From NCBI RefSeq assembly GCF_900100315.1, contig NZ_FNFF01000007.1, forward strand, positions 69,078 through 133,077: a stretch of DNA of 64,000 bases. The letters run 5' to 3'. A program made the translations under genes and the position numbers. Below, one piece after another: positions 1 to 6,265 of this stretch. Every line of letters starts with the position of its first letter. Within the stretch, counting starts at the first letter, position 1. The notes beneath the pieces are model-generated. The model saw only the letters and a list, made by a program, of their open reading frames with translations. It was not told the origin of the DNA and did no database searches. The stretch comes from Streptomyces indicus (GTDB taxonomy: Bacteria > Actinomycetota > Actinomycetes > Streptomycetales > Streptomycetaceae).

Positions 1-167
1 CGGCGCAGGGCCTCCACGAGCGCGGGCACCCGCTCGGTGTCGCCGAAGGCGCGCGCGTGCACCTCGCGGACCGCACGGTGATCCTCGGCTGTCTCCTGCC
101 GGATCACCTCAGGCCCCGCCTCAAGAGGGGCCGTTCCGGGGCTCGTTGGCACATCGCGTGAGGTCAT
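1..167 (-). CDS. GNAT-like N-acetyltransferase, N-terminal part only
   Basis: The reading frame starts at the ATG at 167 and runs off the left edge of the window, so only about 55 residues are visible. After a variable start they read IRQETAEDHRAVREVHARAFGD and ERVPALVEAL as separated blocks. This is the usual opening of GNAT acetyltransferases of the YhbS type: a first beta strand, then a helix with a conserved AF(G)D. Such enzymes move an acetyl group from acetyl-CoA to an amine; the substrate cannot be told from here. The acetyl-CoA-binding motif lies outside the window. The family call rests on the N-terminal pattern alone. Confidence 0.6.
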   Translation of the reverse strand, partial: MTSRDVPTSPGTAPLEAGPEVIRQETAEDHRAVREVHARAFGDTERVPALVEALR

Positions 168-309
168 GACCGCGAGCGTAGGTCGCGGGGCGGTGCGGAC
201 GCGAGGCAATTCCGCACGGCGCGCGGACGCACGGACGCCGCCCCGCTCGGCCCCGAGTCGTACGGGGCCGAGGAGGCGGCGGGTTCGGTCGTGCGGTGGT
301 GCGAGGTGC

Positions 310-377
310 GCGGATCACTGGGCGGTACGGATCACTCGGCGGTGCGGATCACTCGGTGGTGCGGCTCACTTGGTGGA
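310..377. repeat. Four 17-bp tandem units spanning a gene's stop codon
   Basis: Four consecutive 17-bp units of the form GCGGATCACTCGGTGGT start at 310, 327, 344 and 361, with 1-4 differences between them. Each carries TCA, which is a TGA stop when read on the minus strand (at 315, 332, 349 and 366). The one at 366 is the actual stop of the gene next to it. Because 17 is not a multiple of three, successive copies put a stop in a different frame. Confidence 0.85.
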
Positions 378-794
378 GAGCGCCGCCGCGATCCGGGCCG
401 TCATGTCGGCCATGACGGGGGTGGCGCCGCCCTTGCGGGCGTGGGCGCCGGACTCCAGGGCGAGCAGGACGATCGCCCGGAAGTTCTCCGCCTCGGCCGG
501 GTTCCGCTCGGCGAGCAGGGCGACGGCCTCGGTGAGGGCCGGGAACACCTTGTCGGCGATCTCGGCGACCGACTTGCCGCTCAGGTCGTGCACCTTCGCC
601 TTCTCGGCCAGCACGTGGCCGACCGGGCCGGTGCCGGCGTACAGGGCCATCGAACCGTGGGCCGCGATCTTGCCGGGCTGCCCGGTGCCGTCGACGGCGG
701 CGAGCAGCGAGACGGCGCCGTAGGCGGCGGTACGGAGGGTGGCCTTCTCGTCGGCGGAGAGGGAGAGGGCGGCGGCGGTGGTGGCGACGGACAT
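366..794 (-). CDS. Conserved hypothetical protein, 142 aa
   Basis: The 142-residue product starts at the ATG at 794, preceded by a good GAGGAG ribosome site; the longer upstream frame looks non-coding. The protein is alanine-rich and predicted helical, with no signal peptide or membrane segment. It contains the blocks LRTAAYGAVSLLAAVD, GKIAAHGSMALYAGTG and NFRAIVLLALESGAHA. It looks like a small soluble helical-bundle protein of the kind conserved among streptomycetes, but I recognise no catalytic motif and give no function. Its 3' end is the first unit of a 17-bp tandem repeat that repeats the stop codon. Confidence 0.75.
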   Translation of the reverse strand: MSVATTAAALSLSADEKATLRTAAYGAVSLLAAVDGTGQPGKIAAHGSMALYAGTGPVGHVLAEKAKVHDLSGKSVAEIADKVFPALTEAVALLAERNPAEAENFRAIVLLALESGAHARKGGATPVMADMTARIAAALSTK

Positions 795-896
795 GGCGGG
801 TCTCCTCGGTGGGTGTCGGGCTCGGTGGTCCCCGGAGGCCGTTTCCGGCCCTCCGGTCGGCCCTCGGTGGGCCGTGACACCACTATGGCACACCCT

Positions 897-1014
897 TGGC
901 GCCATTGCGAGCCAATCTGGCACCAGAAAGTTGTGCACTGACCCTTAGATCGCCTCTGACCTGCACTTTTGACGGCGAAAAATGTGGCGCACACATGGCA
1001 CCACAGTGGCGCCA
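897..1014. promoter_or_regulatory. Cluster of TGGCRCCA octamers between two minus-strand genes
   Basis: The 241-bp gap between the genes ending at 1036 and starting at 794 is unusually AT-rich for this window. It holds TGGCGCCA at 897-904 and 1007-1014 and TGGCACCA at 918-925 and 996-1003; TGGCGCCA is a perfect palindrome. Four near-identical octamers in 118 bp suggest a binding site for a dimeric regulator of the gene starting at 794. No regulator is known to me for this motif, so this is inference. Confidence 0.35.
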
Positions 1015-1035
1015 CGGCCAGAATCCCGGCGGGCA

Positions 1036-1539
1036 TCACGGGGAGCTCTGGGGATACGCCGCTGTCGTGGCGTGCGGCAGGACGGCCCACATGCGCGTAC
1101 CGCCGCCCGGCTCCGGGGACTCGTCGCAGCCCCAGGTGCCGCCGCAGGACTTCACGACGCGGGCGAGGAGGCGCAGGGCGGTACGCCGCCGGGCGTCCAC
1201 GGCCGCGACGAGCCGGGGGTTCGAGGGGCGCGGTTCGCCGTCGTAGACGATCACGCGGAGCGCGGCGGCGCGGTAGCGGAGCGAGACGTAGACCTGGGGT
1301 GCGGAGGTCAACCGGCAGGCGGTGGAGGTGAGTTCGCCGACGGCCTGGATCGCGGCGTCGGCGAGTTCGGAGAGATGGTGGGTGGCGAGGATGCGGGCGG
1401 TCGCGTGGCGGGCGACGGACGGGGTGGAGAGCGCTGCGGGGAGGGTCAGGCTGTAGGTGAGGGTGGCGGGGGTGGCGCCGGGCTCGGGGTCGGTGGTGCG
1501 GATGAGGGTGAGGGTGGGCGCGGGTGCGGTGAGCGACAT
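1036..1539 (-). CDS. ATP-binding protein of the anti-sigma (RsbW-like, HATPase_c) type
   Basis: The 167-residue product starts at the ATG at 1539, behind AAGGGAG. Its C-terminal two thirds resemble the histidine-kinase-like ATPase fold of RsbW/SpoIIAB anti-sigma factors: a helix with LSELADAAIQAVGELTSTACRLT (the N-box position, here degenerate), a VYVSLRY strand, IVYDGEPRPSNPRL in place of the usual D.G.G motif, and a GGTRMWAVLP end. It is transcribed divergently from a WhiJ-like regulator. That arrangement is typical of the many whiJ/abaA-like clusters of Streptomyces, where DNA-binding, DUF397 and ATPase genes sit together. Several of its ATP-site residues differ from the consensus, so ATP binding is not certain. 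Confidence 0.7.
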   Translation of the reverse strand: MSLTAPAPTLTLIRTTDPEPGATPATLTYSLTLPAALSTPSVARHATARILATHHLSELADAAIQAVGELTSTACRLTSAPQVYVSLRYRAAALRVIVYDGEPRPSNPRLVAAVDARRRTALRLLARVVKSCGGTWGCDESPEPGGGTRMWAVLPHATTAAYPQSSP

Positions 1540-1704
1540 GGGTGACTCCCTTGTGCGGTGAGGGAATTGAGGGCGCGGTCGGGCGCGGGCGCGAGCTGGT
1601 GGCTCTGCCCCTGCGGGACGCCGGCGCCTGGCGGGCAGGGGTGCACTTCCGGATTCACGCGTGCCGCACGTGACCGCTCCGCTACTCACTGTAGAGCAGT
1701 TGGG

Positions 1705-1716
1705 AGTACGTGTACT
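1705..1716. promoter_or_regulatory. Inverted repeat upstream of the WhiJ-like gene
   Basis: AGTAC-GT-GTACT is an inverted repeat with 5-bp arms, 28 bp before the start of the XRE/DUF5753 gene and inside the divergent promoter. XRE-family regulators of this type usually control their own cluster, so this is a candidate operator. The assignment is inferred from position only. Confidence 0.35.
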
Positions 1717-1743
1717 ACGGAATCGCCTCAATAGACTTCCGCC

Positions 1744-2595
1744 ATGCCACCCAGGAGCACACCGACCGAACGCCAGCGACGACTTGGTGCCGAGCTGCGG
1801 AAGATGCGCGTCGCGGCAGGCATGACCACCGAGTTCGCCGCGGGACTGCTCGGCGTCCCGCGCACCAACGTGCCCAACATGGAGTCGGGCCGCTCAGGCA
1901 TCAGCGCCGACCGGGTCCGCACCCTGGCCAGCAACTACGGCTGCGCGGACGAGGAGTTGGTCGAGGCCCTGGCCGCCATGGCCGGGGAGCGCGACAAGGG
2001 GTGGTGGGAGAAGTACCGGGGCCGACTCCCGGCCAGCTTCCTGGACATCGCCGAGATGGAGTGGCGCGCCCGCAGGCTGCGCATCGCCCTCACCGTGCAC
2101 ATGCCGGGGATACTCCAGACCGAGCAGCACGCCCGCGCGGTCTTCGAAGCCGTCATCCCGCGCCTGCCCGCCGCCGACGTCGACGTACGCGTGGCTCATC
2201 GGCTGGCCCGGCAGCAGGTCCTCGACCGGCAGGATCCGCCGCAGGTCGACGTGATCATCCACGAGGCCGCGCTGCGCATGCAGTTCGGCGGACCGGCGGT
2301 CGCCCGTGGGCAGTTGGAGCACCTGCTGCACGTGGGCGAGCGAGACCACGTCACTCTGCGCGTGATCCCGTTCGCGGCGGGCAGCTTCCCCGGGGCCGGG
2401 CAGTCCGTGATCTACGCCGGTGTGGACGTGCCCGCGCTCGACACCGTCGAGCTGGACAGCACGCATGGCGCGGAATTCATCGACACGGACATGCAGTTGC
2501 AGAAGTATCGGGCCCAGCTCGACGCGATGGAGGCGGTCGCGCTCGCCCCCGCCGCGTCACGTGACGTCATCCGCGCCCTCGCCGACGACCTGTAG
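1744..2595 (+). CDS. WhiJ-like XRE regulator with DUF5753 (Scr1 antitoxin-like)
   Basis: The 283-residue protein has an N-terminal helix-turn-helix of the XRE type (about residues 10-65: LGAELRKMRVAAGMT, AAGLLGVPRTNVPNMESG). It is followed by the DUF5753 domain (about 95-275), recognisable from MEWRARRLRIALTVHMPGILQTEQHA, IHEAALR and the late LRVIPF segment. This is the architecture of WhiJ and of Scr1-type antitoxin-like proteins of actinomycetes. It is followed after 12 bp by a DUF397-type gene and sits divergent from an anti-sigma-like ATPase, which is the standard trio. WhiJ itself acts in developmental control; the role of this paralogue is not known. Confidence 0.9.
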   Translation: MPPRSTPTERQRRLGAELRKMRVAAGMTTEFAAGLLGVPRTNVPNMESGRSGISADRVRTLASNYGCADEELVEALAAMAGERDKGWWEKYRGRLPASFLDIAEMEWRARRLRIALTVHMPGILQTEQHARAVFEAVIPRLPAADVDVRVAHRLARQQVLDRQDPPQVDVIIHEAALRMQFGGPAVARGQLEHLLHVGERDHVTLRVIPFAAGSFPGAGQSVIYAGVDVPALDTVELDSTHGAEFIDTDMQLQKYRAQLDAMEAVALAPAASRDVIRALADDL

Positions 2596-2607
2596 GAGGT
2601 CTCAGCC

Positions 2608-2799
2608 GTGCCGACCATCTCCTGGGAAGACCCGTTCTGCGGGGAAGGTGCGAACTGTTTCCGGCTCGGCGTGGACGACGAGGGCAACGGCTACATCTCG
2701 GTCGCCGGCGCCGAAGAGACGTATCTCCAGGACAGCCGGGACGCCCTGCGGCAGATGATCCTGGACATCAAGGCGGGCAAGGCCGATCACCTGCTGTAG
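2608..2799 (+). CDS. DUF397-type small protein, WhiJ-cluster partner
   Basis: The 63-residue product begins at a GTG whose ribosome site (TAGGAGG) overlaps the stop codon of the WhiJ-like gene, so the two are translationally coupled. The sequence WEDPFCGEGANCFRLGVDDEGNGYISV has the shape of DUF397 (W, then G.NC, then a strand), but the second half (EETYLQDSRDALRQMILDIKAGKADHLL) is longer and more acidic than most. DUF397 proteins are the small partners of DUF5753 regulators and have been proposed as toxin-like or modulating subunits. The pairing is seen directly; the activity is inferred. Confidence 0.8.
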   Translation: MPTISWEDPFCGEGANCFRLGVDDEGNGYISVAGAEETYLQDSRDALRQMILDIKAGKADHLL

Positions 2800-2822
2800 G
2801 CGACCGGCCCTGCCCGCGCTCG

Positions 2823-3452
2823 TCAGCTCGTGGAGTCCGCCGACTCGCCGCGCGGGAACGAGACCTCCACGCGGCGGTTCTTCTTGCGGCCCTCCTCCGT
2901 GGAGTTGTCCGCGATCGGGTAGTCCTCGCTGTAGCCGCGCACCTCGAAGCTGACCTCGGCGCCGAGGGACTTCGACAGCTCGTTGTGCACGGCGTCGGCG
3001 CGCTTCTTGGAGAGCGTCCGGCCGTGCGCGTACGAGCCGAGGTTGTCGGTGAATCCGAAGACCCGCACCTTGGTCGCGTTCTGCGCCTTGATCTCGTCGG
3101 CGATGGCCTGGATACGGGCCTGCGCGTCCGGGTTGAGCTTGGCGCTGTCCTTGCCGAAGAGGACTTCGGCCTGGAGGGCGAACTTGACGTCGGAGGCGGT
3201 GTCCTCGCGGCGTTCCTCGCCGCCGAGGTCCTCGACGACGGACTTGATGTCGAGGACGCGGGCGGGGGCGAGAGTGGCCCCCTCCGCCAGCTTCAAGTTC
3301 GGTGAGTTCGCGTCCACTTCGGGCGGTGGGCTCGTGGTCGTGGAGCCTGGTGGCTGACTCGGCTTCTCGTCGGCCTGAGCCGTTCCGATGGTGAGCGTGA
3401 GGGTGGTCAGGAGGGCGGCTGCGGTGAGGGTGACCGAGTTACGGGTACGCAT
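2823..3452 (-). CDS. Secreted OmpA-domain (peptidoglycan-binding) protein
   Basis: The 209-residue product starts at the ATG at 3452, one base beyond the lipoprotein gene's TGA, so the genes are coupled. An N-terminal signal peptide (MRTRNSVTLTAAALL...GTAQA) is followed by a Pro/Ser/Thr linker and, from about residue 85, an OmpA/MotB domain. Its key blocks are EVLFGKDSAKLNPDAQARI, VFGFTDNLGSYAHGRTLSKKRADAV and GYSEDYPIADNSTEEGRKKNRRVEV, including the conserved NRRVE(V/F). OmpA domains bind the diaminopimelate of peptidoglycan. Lying last in the Flp-TadG-lipoprotein group, it may anchor a Tad structure to the cell wall; that role is inference. Confidence 0.85.
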   Translation of the reverse strand: MRTRNSVTLTAAALLTTLTLTIGTAQADEKPSQPPGSTTTSPPPEVDANSPNLKLAEGATLAPARVLDIKSVVEDLGGEERREDTASDVKFALQAEVLFGKDSAKLNPDAQARIQAIADEIKAQNATKVRVFGFTDNLGSYAHGRTLSKKRADAVHNELSKSLGAEVSFEVRGYSEDYPIADNSTEEGRKKNRRVEVSFPRGESADSTS

Positions 3453-3454
3453 GG

Positions 3455-4030
3455 TCACTCGCCCTCGGAGATTTCGATCGTGGCCGGGGGCATGTCGGCG
3501 ATCTGGAAGTCGACGGTGGTGGCGGAGTCGGGCGGGGCGGGGAACTGGGCGAACCACGTCCTCTCTTCACCAGCGGCGAAGCCACCCCTGAAGTTCGTGC
3601 ACAGGCAGCGACCCTCGGTGTCGCGGAGGATGAGATACCGCTTCTTGCCAACCTTGTCGACTACGTTTGCGCCAGCCAGCGAAGCCCCATTGCCCGTTAG
3701 TTCCTTCTCTGACCCGTTCCATGAGACCGGGACCCAACGGCTCGTGCCACCGTTCTTGACCTTGCCGTTCACGGTCAGGAAGCCGCCCTCATCTCGCACA
3801 GCCGAGGTAATCGTGAGCGTGATGCTCTTGCCTCCTGTGACCTCGGCAAGCACCTTCTCCTCCGCCGGAGACTCAGGCTCGGCCTTCTCTTTGTCAGCCT
3901 TGTCGCTCTTAGCAGGGCTGGACTCTGTTGCCTTGGTGTCGTCGCCATCGCCGCCCCCACCACAGCCGGCAACCGTGAAGACCAACCCGGTTGTAATCGC
4001 CACTGCGGTCAGTGCCCTGCGGACCTTCAT
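3455..4030 (-). CDS. Lipoprotein linked to the Flp/TadG operon
   Basis: The 191-residue precursor has a lipoprotein signal ending in VAGC (Cys23), so it should be anchored on the outside of the membrane. A low-complexity Lys/Glu/Asp/Ser linker (about 25-58) follows. The globular part starts with a beta-rich domain (GGKSITLTITSAVRDEGGFLTVNGKVKN) that resembles the extracellular beta-sandwich folds of actinobacterial lipoproteins. CLCTNF and the end of the protein read like strands of the same fold. The coding sequence uses codons rare in this window (for instance CTA, GCT and ACA), unlike its neighbours. I do not recognise a named family; its location suggests a role with the pilus. Confidence 0.8.
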   Translation of the reverse strand: MKVRRALTAVAITTGLVFTVAGCGGGGDGDDTKATESSPAKSDKADKEKAEPESPAEEKVLAEVTGGKSITLTITSAVRDEGGFLTVNGKVKNGGTSRWVPVSWNGSEKELTGNGASLAGANVVDKVGKKRYLILRDTEGRCLCTNFRGGFAAGEERTWFAQFPAPPDSATTVDFQIADMPPATIEISEGE

Positions 4031-4048
4031 GTGCGTTTCCTTTTCTCG

Positions 4049-4648
4049 TCATTCCGCCAGGTTGACTTCGTAGAGCTCCTGGGCCGTGGGCAGATCACCT
4101 GCGTTGAACGTCTTGGGATCTATAACCCACAGACCACTGCCGTCGCAGAAGAACTCGATGGTCTGTCCGGGAACGTTGGCCACCATGTGGCAGCGGGGCT
4201 CGATCACTGCCGTCGCGTCGGCGTGCGCCCGCTTTGCCTCGGTCCCGGGCACCAGGGAGTCGCCCACCGTGTAGTTCGTCTGGATCCTGGCCTTGTAGGC
4301 GAGGTCCCCCTTCACGAACGTCGGGTGGACGTACTGCACCGTGGAGTCGTTCTCCGCGGCGAGATGCTGGGCAGCCGGCAGCCCGTTGCTGGGCGACGGA
4401 ATCTTGCCTTCGAGAGGCAGGACCCACGCACCCGTCGGGAGACCGGCGATGAACTCCAGCCGTAACTCGTCACGGACCTCTTGAGCGGCAGCAAGGGCGG
4501 CCGCATCCGCAGCGGACTGAGCTCCGTTGCGGGCGACCGCCCCTTTGGCGAAGACGAAGAAGACGAACGCGGCAAAGAGCAACATCCCCACGAGCCACAC
4601 GTACAGCGGGATGGTCGACCCTTTGTCGTCACGCAAAGGCGGAAGCAT
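4049..4648 (-). CDS. TadG-like pilus assembly protein
   Basis: The 199-residue product starts at the ATG at 4648, overlapping by one base the stop of the pilin gene. After a short cytoplasmic DDKGS segment there is one long membrane helix (STIPLYVWLVGMLLFAAF...), then ARNGAQSAADAAALAAAQEV, the Ala-rich helix typical of Flp-associated TadE/TadG proteins. The rest, about 150 residues, should lie outside the membrane and contains two Cys (CHMV, FFCDG) that could form a disulphide. Unlike TadE it has no Glu at +5 after the Gly, so it is probably not cut by prepilin peptidase. Confidence 0.75.
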   Translation of the reverse strand: MLPPLRDDKGSTIPLYVWLVGMLLFAAFVFFVFAKGAVARNGAQSAADAAALAAAQEVRDELRLEFIAGLPTGAWVLPLEGKIPSPSNGLPAAQHLAAENDSTVQYVHPTFVKGDLAYKARIQTNYTVGDSLVPGTEAKRAHADATAVIEPRCHMVANVPGQTIEFFCDGSGLWVIDPKTFNAGDLPTAQELYEVNLAE

Positions 4649-4851
4649 TAGCCGCCGGTGATCGCGGTAACCGCCTCGTCGATCGCGGTCGAGATGGTTT
4701 CGTCGAGCCCCAGACCCATCACCGCAGCCACGATCGCCGCAATCAACACCAGCAGACCGGCGTACTCCACGAACCCAGCACCCTCGTCCTTCTGCGCGCC
4801 CTTCATGCGCTCGATGACTCGGGTCTGCCACTTCACGTAGAGCTTCGACAT
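4648..4851 (-). CDS. flp: Flp-type pilin
   Basis: The 67-residue prepilin starts at the ATG at 4851, preceded by GGAGGGG; an upstream in-frame ATG at 4896 has no such site. It has a basic leader, then EG-AGFVEYAGLLVLIAAIVAAVMGLGL. This is the class IVb motif G|xxxxEY, with Glu at +5 and Tyr at +6, followed by the hydrophobic helix that packs the pilus. The mature pilin would be about 44 residues, as usual for Flp. It is the first gene of a four-gene group with TadG-like, lipoprotein and OmpA-domain genes. No prepilin peptidase gene is visible in the window. Confidence 0.9.
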   Translation of the reverse strand: MSKLYVKWQTRVIERMKGAQKDEGAGFVEYAGLLVLIAAIVAAVMGLGLDETISTAIDEAVTAITGG

Positions 4852-5011
4852 GCTGTTCCCCTCCGGGTCCGGCCGACCGAAAGCCGGCCGACTCACCTTT
4901 CACGTCTGTGTCGAGCCCGGCGCCAGAACCGGCTTCCTCCTGGCCGGTGCCGTGGCCGTTTTCGACACGGGAAACGTACGGGGGAACACCGTCCTCGCCG
5001 CAGGGCCCGTG

Positions 5012-5045
5012 GGCCCAACTCCGGGCCCAAAGGCGGAGTTGGGCC
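5012..5045. terminator. Hairpin terminator after the response-regulator gene
   Basis: GGCCCAACTCCG (5012-5023) pairs perfectly with CGGAGTTGGGCC (5034-5045) around a 10-nt loop, 16 bp beyond the end of the response-regulator gene. It separates the kinase/regulator end of the tad operon from the pilin group downstream. Confidence 0.8.
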
Positions 5046-5061
5046 TTCGGGGCCTGGAGCG

Positions 5062-6222
5062 TCATCGCCGCACCGTCCCCAGCCAGACCGCGATCGCTTC
5101 GCTGCGGCTCGTGCTGTGCAGCTTTGCGAAGATGCGGTTGATGTGGTTCTTCACCGTCTTCTCGCTGATGAAGCAGGTGGCGGCGATCTGCTGGTTGCTC
5201 ATGCCGGCCGCTATGAGGTCCATGACCTCCACCTCCCTTGCGCTCAGACCGAAGTCGGGCCGCGGGCCGCGCACTTGGGGCGCCGCGGGGAACCCCGAGG
5301 GGACCGCAGGTTCAGACTGTGGCACAGGCGATTGCATTTGCGAAAGGCTTTGCTGTGCGAAGGGCGGTTCCGAGACAGGTGGCCGCGGATCGGCCGGATG
5401 CGGGGCGGGTGCGTCCGGCGCGGAGGGTGAAGGCTGGACGGGTATGCCGGGAACTTTGCTCGTTCCCGTGAAGGGGATGCCGGTCTCGTAGACGCGGCCG
5501 AGCCCGTCGGGCAGGCCGGGGCCCGGCGCGGGCCCGGGGCCGGTCGCGTGGCCGGGGCCGGGTGCGTGGCCCCGTACATGCGCGAGCAGCGCGTCCTGGG
5601 CCGAGGCCGTGAAGTGGGCGCGGCCCGCCTTGATGTCCCGTACGGCGTCCGCGAGTTGGTCGGCGGTGAACTCGCCGTGCACGAGGTAGCCGCCCGCGCC
5701 CAGGCGCAGGGCCTCCTGGACGATGGAGGATTCGCGGCTGTACGTGAGCATCAGGACCGGCGCGACCTTCACCAGGAAGGGCAGGGCCGAGATGCCGTCC
5801 ACGCCCGGCATGCGGACGTCCAGGAGGACCACGTCCGGGCGGTGCTGCTGGGCGGCGGCGAGTGCCTGGCGGCCGTCGGCCGCCTCCGCGACCACCTGGA
5901 GGTCGTCGCGGCCGCCGAGGAGTGCGGTGAGTCCGGCCCGTACGACGGGATTGTCGTCCGCCACCACGACGCGCAGCGCGGCCCGTGCGGCAGGTGCCAC
6001 CGGGCCGAACGGGTCCTCGGGCGGCAGCGGAACCCCGGCCGGGGTGTGCTCGGAGCGGGGTGCCGAGGTGTGCGAGGACGTGTGCGTGGAGACGTGGTGC
6101 GAGGTGTGCGACGTGTGCGCGGCGGGTGCGGTCGCGGGTGGGCGGGCGGAGCCTTCAGCCGGGGCGGGGGGAATCGGCGTGCCTGCGGGGGTGTGCCCGG
6201 TGGACGGCGCTGCTTCCGGCAT
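5062..6222 (-). CDS. LuxR-type response regulator with long flexible linkers
   Basis: The 386-residue protein has a Pro/His/Thr-rich N-terminal tail (1-80), a receiver domain (about 82-205; acidic pair in ADDN, phospho-acceptor Asp135 in LLDVRMPG), a long Pro/Gly-rich linker (about 215-320) and a C-terminal LuxR helix-turn-helix (about 325-386: LSAREVEVMDLIAAGMSNQQIA, SEKTVKNHI). It is the NarL/FixJ layout, but the two disordered stretches make it nearly twice the usual length. It follows the histidine kinase gene by 43 bp on the same strand, so the two form a two-component pair at the end of the tad operon and probably regulate pilus genes. Confidence 0.9.
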   Translation of the reverse strand: MPEAAPSTGHTPAGTPIPPAPAEGSARPPATAPAAHTSHTSHHVSTHTSSHTSAPRSEHTPAGVPLPPEDPFGPVAPAARAALRVVVADDNPVVRAGLTALLGGRDDLQVVAEAADGRQALAAAQQHRPDVVLLDVRMPGVDGISALPFLVKVAPVLMLTYSRESSIVQEALRLGAGGYLVHGEFTADQLADAVRDIKAGRAHFTASAQDALLAHVRGHAPGPGHATGPGPAPGPGLPDGLGRVYETGIPFTGTSKVPGIPVQPSPSAPDAPAPHPADPRPPVSEPPFAQQSLSQMQSPVPQSEPAVPSGFPAAPQVRGPRPDFGLSAREVEVMDLIAAGMSNQQIAATCFISEKTVKNHINRIFAKLHSTSRSEAIAVWLGTVRR

Positions 6223-6265
6223 GAGAGGCCTCCTCTCTGGTCAGGTCAGGTCTGGTCTGGTCCGG

